Assembly: GCA_905250025.1 (NCBI GenBank)
Contig: CAJNOJ010000157.1
Location: 1 to 64,000 of the forward strand
DNA from: Adineta ricciae
Lineage: Eukaryota; Rotifera; Eurotatoria; Adinetida; Adinetidae
DNA length: 64,000 nt
Direction: 5' to 3'
Shown: one piece after another, positions 33,836 to 44,340 of the stretch
Numbering within the stretch: position 1 is the first letter of the stretch
Layout: each line of letters opens with the position of its first letter
The notes under the pieces: model-generated
What the model saw: only the letters and a program-made list of their open reading frames with translations
Database searches by the model: none
Told to the model about the DNA's origin: nothing
Translations under genes and position numbers: made by a program

Positions 33836-34030
33836 ACACCGGATTCGAGATCCCCGACCTCGATTACCCTACCGGTAATTATTTTCTAAGAACGATCGAT
33901 CAATTCCATTGATTTTTAAAATGCTGATTTCTGATTGGGTAGGACAGACAGACGGACAGACAAACCTTAAGCTTTTTAGCACAGCATTCAAACGCTGTAT
34001 AACCCTTTCGTTAAGAAAAGGGAATATACA
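33836..34030 (-). repeat. Inverted copy of the 5.6-kb repeat
   Basis: Reverse complement matches 5606-5795: CGGATTCGAGATCCCCGACC, the GACAGACAGACGGACAGAC tract and CAGCATTCAAACGCTGTATAA. It ends about 60 bp from the stop codon of the acyltransferase gene. Confidence 0.65.
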
Positions 34031-34090
34031 CATTTTTCTGTTTAGATCTCTAAGGTACATTTCTTCACTCAATAGTCATTCTAACAAATG

Positions 34091-35563
34091 TTAATCTTCA
34101 ATCATTTCATGTAATTTTTTGAGGGTGAAATCGCGTAATTGCTCGAGAATATTTAACGGAATGACAGGATCAGGTCCCCCAAACATAATTGTGAATATTC
34201 CATTAACAGTTTGAAATGTAATAAATGGCATGTTTCCTTGAATCATATTAAGAATCGGAGTCATTCCTTCAAATGTCCATCGTCCATATTGTTCATGAAA
34301 TGGTAAAACACCCCAACTGGATATAGAACAAGTATTGAGTTGAGGAGGATTAGGATAATCTAAAATTTTTGAAAACATTTGCCCACCCATTATACCAAAA
34401 GTAAGAACTTGATTAGCATTAATGCATTTAGCTGTATGTTCTCCGAACCTTTTAGCAAGTTGCCATGTTTCTGCGCATGTTGTTGGTACATTTCGCAACG
34501 GTATTTCGAAAAACATAAGACTTGATACATGAGTAGATAGATCATGATTCGGATTTGGTGGAATATATCGTCGCCGTGAATCAGCTACAACACCTAATCG
34601 AAGTATACTTCTTTCGACTTGTTCATGATCTACTAATAATGAAAATGCATATATAACAGCACTAGAAACAGCAGATGTAATTGATACACCTTCTTGATGA
34701 CATTTCATAACCAATTTTTGTGTTTCTTGTTTCGTTAATATTCCATACGAAGCTTCTGAATGGCAATGATCAGCCATTTCAGCTAATACAAAGTCAACGT
34801 TAGCTAATGGAATTTTTGCTAACGGTGATCGATTTGCTATGAATGTGTATAACATTTGAAACATTAATTTACTAACTGATAGTATTCTAGTTATTTTTGA
34901 GAGACTTCCTTGTATTGCTGCTTCCATAGTTATTGGCCAATCTAATGATTTAGAGAAAAGGTTGTCATTTTCATCAGCTAAAGCGATGAGAAGTTCATGT
35001 GCTGCGTTACTCAATGATAATGCATCAGAAACACTATGTTCACAAATAAATACAATTTCTCGTGGACTATTATCATCATGTTGATCTTCTGGATCCTAGA
35101 AAATTATCCAAATGTTAGCTACATCGATCATGAATTACTATATACGTATACGGTATACCTGCAACAGCCAAAATTCAGCTAAGCCTTCACCAATGATTGT
35201 TGTTGTTTTTTCTCGTTTTCTCCATTCTTGTCTCCAAAATACTTGATGATCGGATTGTTTTCTTGATATTTCTATAATTTTAAGTTGAAGTGTATTATCT
35301 TCTTCTAAGAAATAACAATGTGTTTTTCGAGGATTTCTTTGAAGTCGACTTCGTAGAATAGGATGACGTTGCTGTAATTTAGTAACTGCTCTAGATAATC
35401 TTTCAAAAGATATATACGGCCCTTGCAGATGTAAAACTTCACAAACTCGCGTTGTTCCTTGATATTTCTGTGAGGATTTCATGTAAGCATTTTCCATCGA
35501 TCCTAATAAGCGTTGATTCTTTTTATCAATCGATAAATCATTTCTTTTACATAAGGAAAACAT
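34091..35563 (-). CDS. Condensation/AATase-like acyltransferase, 2 exons
   Basis: Exons 35159-35563 and 34091-35095, with one 63-bp GT-AG intron at 35096-35158 (CAG|GTATAC ... TTCTAG|GATCC); 469 residues, open throughout. The catalytic HxxxD of the CoA-dependent acyltransferase superfamily (NRPS condensation, alcohol acetyltransferase and PapA-type enzymes) is present as EHSVSDAL (His155, Asp159), although the usual following Gly is Ala. The N-terminus has the expected R-x-L-x-x-x-E-like start and LQQRHPILRSRL. A later SSWGVLPFHEQYG matches the second half's DFGWG-position loop. There is no carrier-protein or adenylation domain, so it is a stand-alone acyl transfer enzyme; the substrates are unknown. 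Such genes are common in bacteria and fungi, so horizontal origin is possible, but the intron shows adaptation to the host. Neighbours give no pathway. Confidence 0.75.
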
Positions 35564-35986
35564 CGTGATTCTAACTAAAAGTTATCTTAAATAAATATTC
35601 ATATGTCATTTGTAAATGATGATTTTCTTTTACTCAATAGATTATTTTATAATTTACTTACTCTAGATCATACACATAGTTATCTCTCATAGGACACGAT
35701 CAAAGGACTTCATAAATATCCAACATAATACATTCTAAAATAACATAATTATTTAGCATGAATGAGCGACATCTCCTGATGCTGACTTTTACTTGGTAAC
35801 AGAATTTTTATGCAAAAATAACGATGTGATGTTGCGTACTCAAGTAGACAAGAGTTCGGAAAAACGCATGTTCACGCTTAAAAACTGCTACTTTTGAATG
35901 CTTACACGCGTGTAGAAATAAGTGACCATGTAAACACCAACATTTCAACTTTCTCCACACAAACCTGGAGAATTTTAGTCGTCAAC
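35564..35986. other. Intergenic, no gene seen
   Basis: AT-rich sequence between the acyltransferase start and the LTR element. No recognised promoter element. Confidence 0.4.
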
Positions 35987-36191
35987 TGTAACGACAGACT
36001 GGTTGAGTAGCTGACCGCTTCTCACGGTATCGATGTGTATTGACTACTCTACATGACCAGAATGTGCCTCCTTCACAATAAGACACGCGCTTATATAGAG
36101 AAGAGGAAAGAGAGATATGACCCGGAGATAGTAGGATGCAGAGGTGAGAGAATAAAGAACAGAAAGAGATGAACGATTCATTATCGTTACA

Positions 36192-36203
36192 CTCTCCCAC
36201 TCA
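36192..36203 (-). promoter_or_regulatory. Polypurine tract of the LTR element
   Basis: Minus strand TGAGTGGGAGAG directly before the 3' LTR start TGTAACG. Confidence 0.65.
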
Positions 36204-37839
36204 GATTGACGCAATCCTGGGCGTCCTTACATCCAAAAACAACACAATAACAAGCGAATAATAAACTGAGAAAAACAATCTAACGTATGATGATGACGCA
36301 ATATGGAAAAAATTGGCAAAAAAAACAATTTCATAATATTTAACTCATGCGTTACACTTATTAAACATATAATTTCGAACATACAATGTTTAGGCGCAAG
36401 GCAACATTTTTCTTTGACAATCATTTGGACACAACAACAAAAATTGTTTCACTTAAGTTATGCAGACAGAAAGATCAATTATTATAGAGAATACTCACAG
36501 CTTTCGATTTTTTTTTCTCCTCATAAAAATTCCATATTTCGCGCGATGCGAACAGAAAAATCCATCTATAAAAGGTCAAACACTTTTATGTCACTTTTTA
36601 TAGATTGCATTTAATATCCGATGACAATTCTTCCATAACATATATATCATTAAAAAAATTTAACGACGAGAATGATACCATTGATTTAACAGCCAGCGTA
36701 GGATAAATAACTATAGAATGACAAATCTTGATTGTTACATACATCGATGGACTAATTTTTTATTGAAATAAAGTACTCTTTGACACAACGGGATTTGAGT
36801 CTAGTGTATAAACGATACCTAGAACGATCGCTTAAAATAAATCATTTGATTTAATCTTTCTCTTCCATATAAGAGAGATGACAGAGTGTGAAGCCATTTC
36901 ACACAAATTAACCTAAAATTTGATCGATTGTTGGTCATTAACTTGATCATTTCGGATAAAGTGCAGCTACTGCTAAGATGATAATAACAACTGACCATTT
37001 CATTGATAGATAATGATTGATGATTGTTTACGGCCGATAGTAATCACATTCATTATCGTCAATGATAATTTTTGTTTGATGAACCGGACCAAAATAAGAA
37101 CGTAGCAAGAATGAAATGTTGAATCGAGCAGAAAGAATATGAAACGTACTGATGTTGTAAAGGAAATGCGACACCTCTCGCATAAACGGTAAACAGAAAA
37201 CCGTCCTTTAGTACGTCAACTGATGAACTGTTACATTGTTTTGCAGTAGAACAAACAGGACCTGCAATTGTTAACAATGCCAAATTCTTCATCTTCCATC
37301 AATATCTTTCTTCTTTACATCAGTCCAAATTTTCATTCATATTTCTTTGTTGTTTCGTTGAATGATGTTGCAAATATGCGCTTGTGAACATTAAAGTATT
37401 TTTAATTGCGCATCGTTAAGTTGCTTTTGTTTTTTTTTCGGGGCTGTTGTTGTTTCTGGCGGAAATTAAACTCATGCGGGTAGATGGACATAAGTACGGC
37501 TAAGGTAGATGGTCGTGAGTAGATCGAGAAGATAGAGCATGAAACGTATCGATGCTACTAAGGAAAGTGCGGTGACAAGTCGCACTCTCGGCTCCCAATA
37601 CATAAGCCGCCTTTTGATACGTCTACTGATGTTCGGTAACATTATTGGGGAAACACATTTCAACAATGCCATGCGTCTTAACTCGTATCACCTCGTTCCA
37701 TTACCTTAATCAGTTCTTCTTACCATATAAACATGTAGATTTCTTCATAGATCGAGTCAACTGGATGACGACGATAATGATAATTTGTTGGTGTTATTTC
37801 TGGCAAGGATTTATTCTTCTTCAGGCTTTGCAAGGGTCT

Positions 37840-37857
37840 ATCCTGCCAGAGTCGCCA
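37840..37857 (-). promoter_or_regulatory. Primer-binding site (tRNA-Arg-like)
   Basis: Minus strand TGGCGACTCTGGCAGGAT directly abuts the LTR. Arg-tRNAs with a 3' end ...GAGTCG plus CCA would pair with the first nine to ten bases. Confidence 0.65.
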
Positions 37858-38063
37858 TGTAACGACAAACTGGTTGAGTAGCTGACCGCTTCTCATGGTA
37901 TCGATGTTTATTGACTAATCTACATGGCCAGAATGTGTTTCTTTCACAACAAGACACGTGCTTATATAGAGAAGAGGAAAGAGAGACATCACTCGGAGAT
38001 AGTATGATACAGAGGTGAGAGAGTAAAGAACAGAAAGAGATGAACGATATCATTATCGTTACA

Positions 38064-38371
38064 TCACAATTTCTGTCTATGTACACGCGTAAAATACTCA
38101 TTTTGTTGCCGCGTATGCGCGGATTGTTTCTAATCAGTGTGATTTTAGTCAATTCTTGTCTGCTTGGATAAATGTGACATGTATGCACCACTGGAGAGAA
38201 TTTCTCTCTAAAAACAAATACACCCTCACCCTGATATATAGAATGATTATAATAAATTCTGTCACGAAGAGAATTTCTATTATAATATAAATAATTATTA
38301 AGAAGACTTTAACAAAACAATATCGAACGATGATTTGAATATTTAATCATTTGAATTTACATTCAGAAGAT
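38064..38371. other. Intergenic, no gene seen
   Basis: AT-rich stretch between the LTR element and the GPCR stop codon; it would hold the GPCR 3' UTR. Confidence 0.4.
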
Positions 38372-39361
38372 CTATTTACATAGAAGAGAATTTTTCATTT
38401 CACGTCGAAAATGTTTTGATACAACTAAATTCGTAAAAGTTCCTATACAAAATGGAATAGCTGTACCAGTGAGACTAGTTGCAAAAACCAATCGTTCAAT
38501 GGCAACGCGTGAAGAACTCTTCGTTTGATTTAAAGTTGCTTGTTGATATAAAACAATAATAGATTGAATTAAATTGAATACTACATAAATAACGATGTCA
38601 ACAAGAAGAATTTTAATGAAAAGTCGATCTTTTGCTTGAGTTGAACATGATGGTAAACGATCATTTTGCATTATTCCAGTCATTCTTCTAGTGCCAGGAA
38701 CAACTGGAGTTTTAGTTCGAAGGTTTTTCACTGTCCATAAACCAAAAATAATCATAAGAGATGGAATAAGAATACCTTTAACAATTAATGGATAATAACT
38801 CATTATAGTTAAATATAAACCAGATTGAAAAAAACATCCACTTCTACCCAATGCAAATATTTGAATATGCATTAAAAAAAAAGAATGAATATGAATTACT
38901 GACCAAAATAACGTTACAAGAACAATTGAAATATAAGCAAGATGAACGGTACTCTTTTGTCTTATTAGAGCATTATGGGACGTAAGAAATACTCGATCAA
39001 TTGAAGCTAATATAAAATAACATGGTGGTAAAATTTCAAAAAGAAACATTGTATAAAAACGAAAACTACAATAAAATAAATTATATCTTGTCAGATCGAT
39101 TGAATAACCGAGCGATAATGTTGAATATAATGTTGATGTATAAATAAAAAAGATACTACTGACATTCGATGCTATTAAATAAATAGAACATGGATTTTTT
39201 CGTAACGTTTTTCTGCTGAAAACATATAAACCAAGTAAACAATTTATAGTTCCTATAAGAATTAAAATTGGGCCACCATATTTATGTACGTTTGTAGCCA
39301 ATGATGAAAATAAATCGATTAAATCATTGTCTGAAGACATTTTTGTTGTCTGCAAGAACAA
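38372..39361 (-). CDS. Rhodopsin-like GPCR (7TM receptor)
   Basis: 329 residues, single exon, intact. Seven hydrophobic helices can be followed: about residues 30-50, 58-80, 104-125, 140-162, 185-207, 248-270 and 285-310. Landmarks: a helix-3 Cys (Cys98), ASIDRVFLTS with Asp122-Arg123 in the D-R-Y position, an ECL2 Cys in GRSGCFFQ that would pair with Cys98, and a basic third intracellular loop with KTPVVPGTRRMTG. The tail is short and ends SLLCK. The upstream Met (residue 1) gives a seven-residue extension; MSSDNDLIDL from residue 8 is an equally good start. The ligand is unknown; the sequence is of the divergent peptide-receptor-like type common in rotifers. It is not a close copy of the GPCR at 22.3 kb. 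Confidence 0.85.
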   Translation of the reverse strand: MFLQTTKMSSDNDLIDLFSSLATNVHKYGGPILILIGTINCLLGLYVFSRKTLRKNPCSIYLIASNVSSIFFIYTSTLYSTLSLGYSIDLTRYNLFYCSFRFYTMFLFEILPPCYFILASIDRVFLTSHNALIRQKSTVHLAYISIVLVTLFWSVIHIHSFFLMHIQIFALGRSGCFFQSGLYLTIMSYYPLIVKGILIPSLMIIFGLWTVKNLRTKTPVVPGTRRMTGIMQNDRLPSCSTQAKDRLFIKILLVDIVIYVVFNLIQSIIVLYQQATLNQTKSSSRVAIERLVFATSLTGTAIPFCIGTFTNLVVSKHFRREMKNSLLCK

Positions 39362-40171
39362 ATGAGAAATGATTTCTCCAGGGTAATCTTTATCTTACTT
39401 TGAGTAAAATTCAATTAATACTTTCTCTCTTTCTTTTATTATGGTCTCAAAGATAAAGGGCGGTGGATGTTGAGAAGTAAAATCGGTCATCTTCAAAAAC
39501 CTACATATAATCTTCAGAAAATCATTATACATGATATCCTGCATTATTTAATAATTATAAAATAATGCAAGATAATAAGTAAGTTTTTGTAGAAGGTTGA
39601 TTTCGCTTGTTAACGCCCACCGTCCTTTCATCAGCAAATTTTTCTTCTTTCAATTTTTCTCATATGAAAATTCCATGTTCTCTATTATTTTATTCTTCTT
39701 TCTTTTTATCAAATTAGCCCTAGTCCTCCCAACATGAGTCATTTTTTACCCACATCCGAAGTGGATGTTTTTTATATGGAACAGAGTATGACATTTAGTT
39801 TTAATTTTTCGTTACAGTTAAAAAGGTCGTTGTTTTAATATGCTCTGCGTGAAATCAGATGTAAAATATCATAACTTGAATTGCAGGGGATAGTTGCAAA
39901 AAATCCAAAAAGAGCACGGGGGGTCTAGGGTTAATACTGACAGTTTTCATATATCGTTCGAGAACATCATTGGTTTCTTCTTGTAATTGAATACACTATA
40001 AGACGAAAAAAATGTCATATGTGAAAAAAAACGAAAAGTACACCTATATAAATTATGTTTGCTATGATATACTTGACATTCTTTTTATTTATTAATTTAC
40101 AAAACTTTAAATAAATGTGCACTTATGTTTTCATGTATTTATATTGAAATATACGAAGTCTTTTCATAAAA
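39362..40171. other. Intergenic, no gene seen
   Basis: Upstream of the GPCR. AT-rich; no supported ORF or shared repeat. Contains a small CCACATCCGAAGTGGATG palindrome near 39750. Confidence 0.4.
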
Positions 40172-41045
40172 GACTAGTAACGCTCGTCGAGGTAGACTCG
40201 CTATACCCTCGACTGAACCACTGACTGAAAATAAAATAGTCTTATATGCATTTTATGCAAAACAAGACAGAAGTATAACCTTTGAAGGGGGCCCCAGAAA
40301 CTGATCTTCATTCGCCTCACAGTGTTCAAAAGAACCAAGAGAGTACTTGTGTTCCTTTTAATTATCCGATGCTCCTGAATGACAATCACTGTTCACAGGA
40401 AGCAGAAGTTCGCTACAAATGACTATTATGGATTTGCACCTTACACGCATCCTCCTTTTTCTAAAAGAAAGATAATTTCAGTAAGACCAAATGAGACTCT
40501 ATATATTTCGCATTCGAACGGGTTGGGTTGTTGATACTTTTGTAATTGGCTAGATTACCAGGCGCCACTCACAACTCGCCGTTCCAAAGCTGTCCTTATC
40601 TATCATATAATTACCTGTGTGCTACTAAAAAGTATCGAAAATTAATTAGCATTCCATCAGCATCTCATTGATAAAATTATCCGCGTCCGAACATCTGAGG
40701 CTATCTCCTTAATCAAAAGGCTTAAAGGCGTACAAAAACTCTCAATATATCGAAGCTCAGCATTTAGGATTGCTCTCCAGTATGTAACTTGTGAATGAAT
40801 GCATTTTTGGATTACTCGCCTTTGGTATGCGACAGTCAACCGAGTGTGTTTTTACTTTTTCGTAATCAACTCTTCTATATAGCCCTCCTCTCAGACGTGG
40901 ATGAAATGTTTTCTTCATTTCTGTCACGTCCCTACCCCTTCACCCGTCATCTAGCCAACCTCGAGCCTCAGGACCCCTTCCAAACGATGTTTCATGAAGT
41001 TTTGAGCATTTTCGAAAAAATGCTTTTTCACCTTTGACCTTTGAC
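40172..41045 (-). repeat. Inverted partner of the 24-kb repeat
   Basis: Reverse complement of 23999-24876, including the terminal hairpin unit (40179-40215) and its CTAG neighbour. Downstream, about 41030-41100 and 41255-41335, two diverged copies of the TTTGACCTTTGACTC / CATATGGTCCTC module occur in tandem, so this copy may be the longer form of the family, to about 41340. Confidence 0.72.
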
Positions 41046-41340
41046 TCCGACACTAACTACTTTTTTTCATATGGTCCTCTTTTTGGTTGAGGGAAACACA
41101 CGATCACGCTGATTATCGCAGCTATGAATGCTCTCTCAACAGATTCTTCCGACTTCGACTTCACTTCTTCCCCATACACGTCTCAACCAAGATCAAACCG
41201 CAGCACCCCTCCAAAATCATGTGTTATGAAATTTTGATCCGTTTTCAAGAAAATGTTTTTTTGACCTTTGAACTCTGATCCTGCGATAAACAGAAAAGCT
41301 ATTTTTTCTCGTATGACCCTTCTTTCAGTCTAGGGAATAT

Positions 41341-41604
41341 ATCTTGACGATCAATTTGTCATTTGATGTTCTTCAAGTATAAAAACAATGCATTTTAGTT
41401 TCATATTTACATTCTTTGAATTTTGTACGATTTAAAATCTATCGAAGTGATCTCTATCTGTCGAAAAATTTCATTCCGTATAATTCCTATAAGTTTTGCT
41501 CAAAAATAAAATAAATGATAAGTTTATTTATTCATATGGCGATTTTAATAAGCTTACTCAGGACGTATCAAAAATTCATGGCTCAATGTCTAAATGATAG
41601 CAAC
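41341..41604. other. Intergenic, no gene seen
   Basis: AT-rich; nothing supported. Confidence 0.35.
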
Positions 41605-41935
41605 ATACTGTATTATCGAGCTTTTCGAAGCACATCGAATGGTATATATTAAATACTGTTTGCAAAAAATGTTTGAAGGACTTCGTATTGGCACGTACGT
41701 ATAAGCAAGTTGGGTTAATAATTATTGCTATAGATTGAAAACATTTGTTAGATACTTTTTTCCATGGCCTACAATATCGTAATCGTACCATTTTTGATCG
41801 TCATGTAAATATAAACATGTCTACGGATTTGTAGTAGTTCATTGTTAAATTCACTCGAAGTCTTTCAAAATTCTTTGAAAATAGTATTTAACATATACCA
41901 TTCGATACGCCTCGAAAAGCTCGATAATATAATAT
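41605..41935. repeat. Imperfect inverted repeat, ~85-bp arms
   Basis: The left arm near 41611-41690 (TATTATCGAGCTTTTCGAAG, then CATCGAATGGTATATA) and right arm near 41855-41935 (ATATACCATTCGAT, CTCGAAAAGCTCGATAATA) are reverse complements with scattered mismatches. About 160 bp lie between. Probably an old MITE or a local inverted duplication. Confidence 0.55.
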
Positions 41936-42290
41936 ATTTGGTTTCTTATTTTAAAGTAGGTCGCTGTAACGAAAAAATGTTGATCAGAGAATGAACAAGA
42001 ATGCGAAATAATATTTCGTGATTGCAAAGACAAACTGGAGAAATAACGTTATCGTTATTCTTCACATGTAGATGATGTTCACTACATATGTTCTGCACTA
42101 TACTACAGTTGTGTCTCATATCATACAGAACATTGTCTTTTATAGATGACATAATGAAGAAGAAGAAGAAAGAGGTGACAGACGAACAGACACAATGAGA
42201 AAATCTTCAACAGTGTGCTTGTTCCCACAGTGACTTTAGTCGACAACGTCCTTTAAACTTCGGGTCTCGACTTTTTGTTATACTCCAAAT
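41936..42290. other. Intergenic, no gene seen
   Basis: No supported ORF or repeat before the mariner element. Confidence 0.35.
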
Positions 42291-42293
42291 ATA

Positions 42294-43535
42294 TTGGGTT
42301 GGTAAGAAATTTTTTGCGTTTTTTTCGAAAATTTCCTAGAACAGTCGGGAAAGTTCTAGAAGTTTCCATACTAAGGATATATATAGGGGGTACGAATATC
42401 TTTCGGACAACAACAAAATTATGGACATGGATGTTGATCACGAATTAGAAATGAATATATCTCGTAGAGAGCTCCGACTGCTTCTGCTTCATGAATTCCG
42501 TTTGGGGCGCAAAGCAACGGAAGCAACAAGCAACATATGCAGCACGATGGGCAAGGATGTACTCTCCATCCGTACGGCGTAGCATTGGTTTCATCGGTTC
42601 AAGAACGGTAACTTCGAACTCGATGATTTACCTCACACCGGAAGACCGCTACAGGTGGATATGGATGTTTTAAAGCAGCTTATTGAAGAAGATCCTCGAT
42701 TGACTACGCGGTGTTTAGCAGAGCAACTTGGGTGCTCCCATATTACAGTGGAAACGCATCTGCATGAATTAGGCAAAACGTGGAAATACGGAGTTTTGAT
42801 ACCACATGAGTTGTCACCGCATCAGCTGCAACACAGAGTTGACTCTTGCATGGAATTAATGACATCCCATCGCAACTACCAATGGCTCCGCAATCTTATT
42901 ATTGGTGATGAGAAGTGGGTGTTGTACATTAACTACACGCACAAACGACAGTGGCTGAGCGCTGGTCAAACAGGTGCAGCAACGTCTAAGACTGATCCGC
43001 ACTCTAAGAAGGTGATGCTCAGCGTATGGTGGGGAGTTAAAGGAATTATTCGTTGGGAACTTCTTCCAAATGGTTACACCATCACTGCTGATTTGTACTG
43101 TCAACAATTAGATCGGCTTGCACAAAAACTCAAGGGAAAGCAAGATCGAATTTACTTCTTGCATGACAACGCGAGACCTCATGTTGCGAAGTCGACGCGT
43201 CAAAAATTATTGGAGCTCGGATGGGTCACTATTCCACATCCACCTTATTCTCCGGACTCGGCTCCTACAGACTACCATTTATTTCGTTCTCTGTCTAATC
43301 ATTTACGCGAGAAAAAATTCGACGACGAGAACGACCTCAAAATGGACCTCCTCAACTTCTTTGGCCAAAAGTCCCAGGACTTCTACGAACGCGGGATCCT
43401 TTCTCTACCATAGCGTCGGCAACAAGTCATAGATAGTAATGGAGCATACATTGTTGAAAGTTAGTTGTATTCTTGAAGTTAAAAAGTGACAATAAAATTT
43501 TCGAAAAAAACGCAAAAAATTTCTTACCAACCCAA
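42294..43535 (+). mobile_element. Full-length mariner element, 1242 bp
   Basis: Terminal inverted repeats begin TTGGGTTGGTAAGAAA and are identical for about 41 bp. TA dinucleotides flank both ends (42292-42293 and 43536-43537). The identity of the TIRs indicates a young insertion. It encloses one transposase reading frame. Confidence 0.95.
42421..43413 (+). pseudogene. Mariner transposase, one in-frame stop
   Basis: About 330 codons from ATG at 42421-42423 to TAG at 43411-43413. Two helix-turn-helix regions are followed by the catalytic D,D34D core: Asp in IIGDEKWVLY, Asp in FLHDNARPHV and, 34 residues between, Asp in PDSAPTDYHLF. The only lesion is TAG in IRTA*HWFHRFKNGNF (near 42580), where CAG for Gln is expected, a single C-to-T change. 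The linker after the stop (LDDLPHTGRP) and the whole catalytic domain are uninterrupted from Met 42655 on. If translation restarted downstream the protein would lack the first DNA-binding helix region. Confidence 0.9.
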
Positions 43536-43594
43536 TATATATATATTGCTTAACAAAGAATTGGTTTATATGTCTATGCATATTTCGACAAAAA

Positions 43595-44336
43595 ATGAGT
43601 TTGGAATTGTTAGAAAATGAGTTATTATTAACTTTATTCGAATATTTTAATAGTTTTAATCTTTTTCGTATTTTTTACAACCTTAATTCTCGTTTCAATA
43701 AACTTCTCGCCGAACAAATTCGCACTCATAAGTTCAATTTTCATTATTTATCAAAAAAAGATTTTAATTTCGCATGTGAAAAATATCTCCCATTAATTCC
43801 AAATCAAATTCTCGCTTTTCATCTCTCAAATGCAGATGAAACACCATATCAAATTGATCTATTTCTTGAAAATTATTTCCTTCCTCATCAATTTCCATAC
43901 TTACGATCATTATCATTTTATTATATTTGTTCCAATGATTTATTAAATCAAATTATTCTACAAATTTCTTATCTTCCTCATTTAATTTCTGTTCGATTTC
44001 TCGAATGTTATTTTCAATCTTATGATATTTCACATTATAATACCATTGATTCTCTTTGATCGTTAACAAAACTTACATATTGTGTTTTAGATTTTCGTTT
44101 TATACAAAATAATCGAATATCATTACCAAAATTGTTCTCTCAATCAATAAAATATTTATCAATTCCATCAATTATTTGACAATGGAATGATTTGCTTAAT
44201 TTATTACAATCTATTCCAAATATTCTTCATTTAGATATTTATTTACCTGATTATATTACTAACAAACAACTTGAATCTCCTATTCAATTTATCTCAGCTT
44301 TGCAAATTTCAATTTCTTATTCATCTAATGTCTTGT
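43595..44336 (+). pseudogene. F-box/LRR-like protein, split by piggyBac
   Basis: The open 154-residue N-terminus has the rotifer F-box pattern: LELLENELLLTLFEYFNSFNLFR, then YNLNSRFNKLL, then Phe/Leu-rich repeats. F-box proteins normally recruit substrates to SCF ubiquitin ligases. After TIDSL the frame meets TGA at about 44058, continues with good similarity (SLTKLTYCVLDFRF), meets a second TGA near 44177, and runs on to the TTAA at 44337-44340 where piggyBac A is inserted. Both stops look like CGA-to-TGA changes. Beyond the element (46831 on) the reading frame ends within about 15 codons. Confidence 0.7.
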
Positions 44337-44340
44337 TTAA

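Larger units (their letters stand above)
35987..38063 (-). mobile_element. Non-autonomous LTR retroelement (2077 bp)
   Basis: Two LTRs in the same orientation (35987-36191 and 37858-38063) flank 1666 bp. Read on the minus strand, the LTR at 37858-38063 ends GTCGTTACA and is followed at once by TGGCGACTCTGGCAGG, a primer-binding site resembling the complement of a tRNA-Arg 3' end. The other LTR is preceded by purine-rich GAGTGGGAGAG, a polypurine tract. Each LTR has TATATAAG and AATAAA in order. No gag, protease or reverse transcriptase was seen inside, so it needs help in trans. The flanks TCAAC and TCACA are not a clear duplication. Inside, two stretches (about 37130-37310 and 37530-37680) resemble each other. 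Confidence 0.82.

Noticed and set aside
36303..36614. 103-codon plus-strand ORF inside the LTR element
   Set aside because: Antisense to the element's orientation, AT-rich, no gag/pol similarity.
22259..41045. One large inverted duplication containing both GPCR genes and the 24/40-kb repeats
   Set aside because: The order is GPCR-repeat on both sides instead of mirrored, and the two GPCRs are not close in sequence. Only the ~0.88-kb repeats match.
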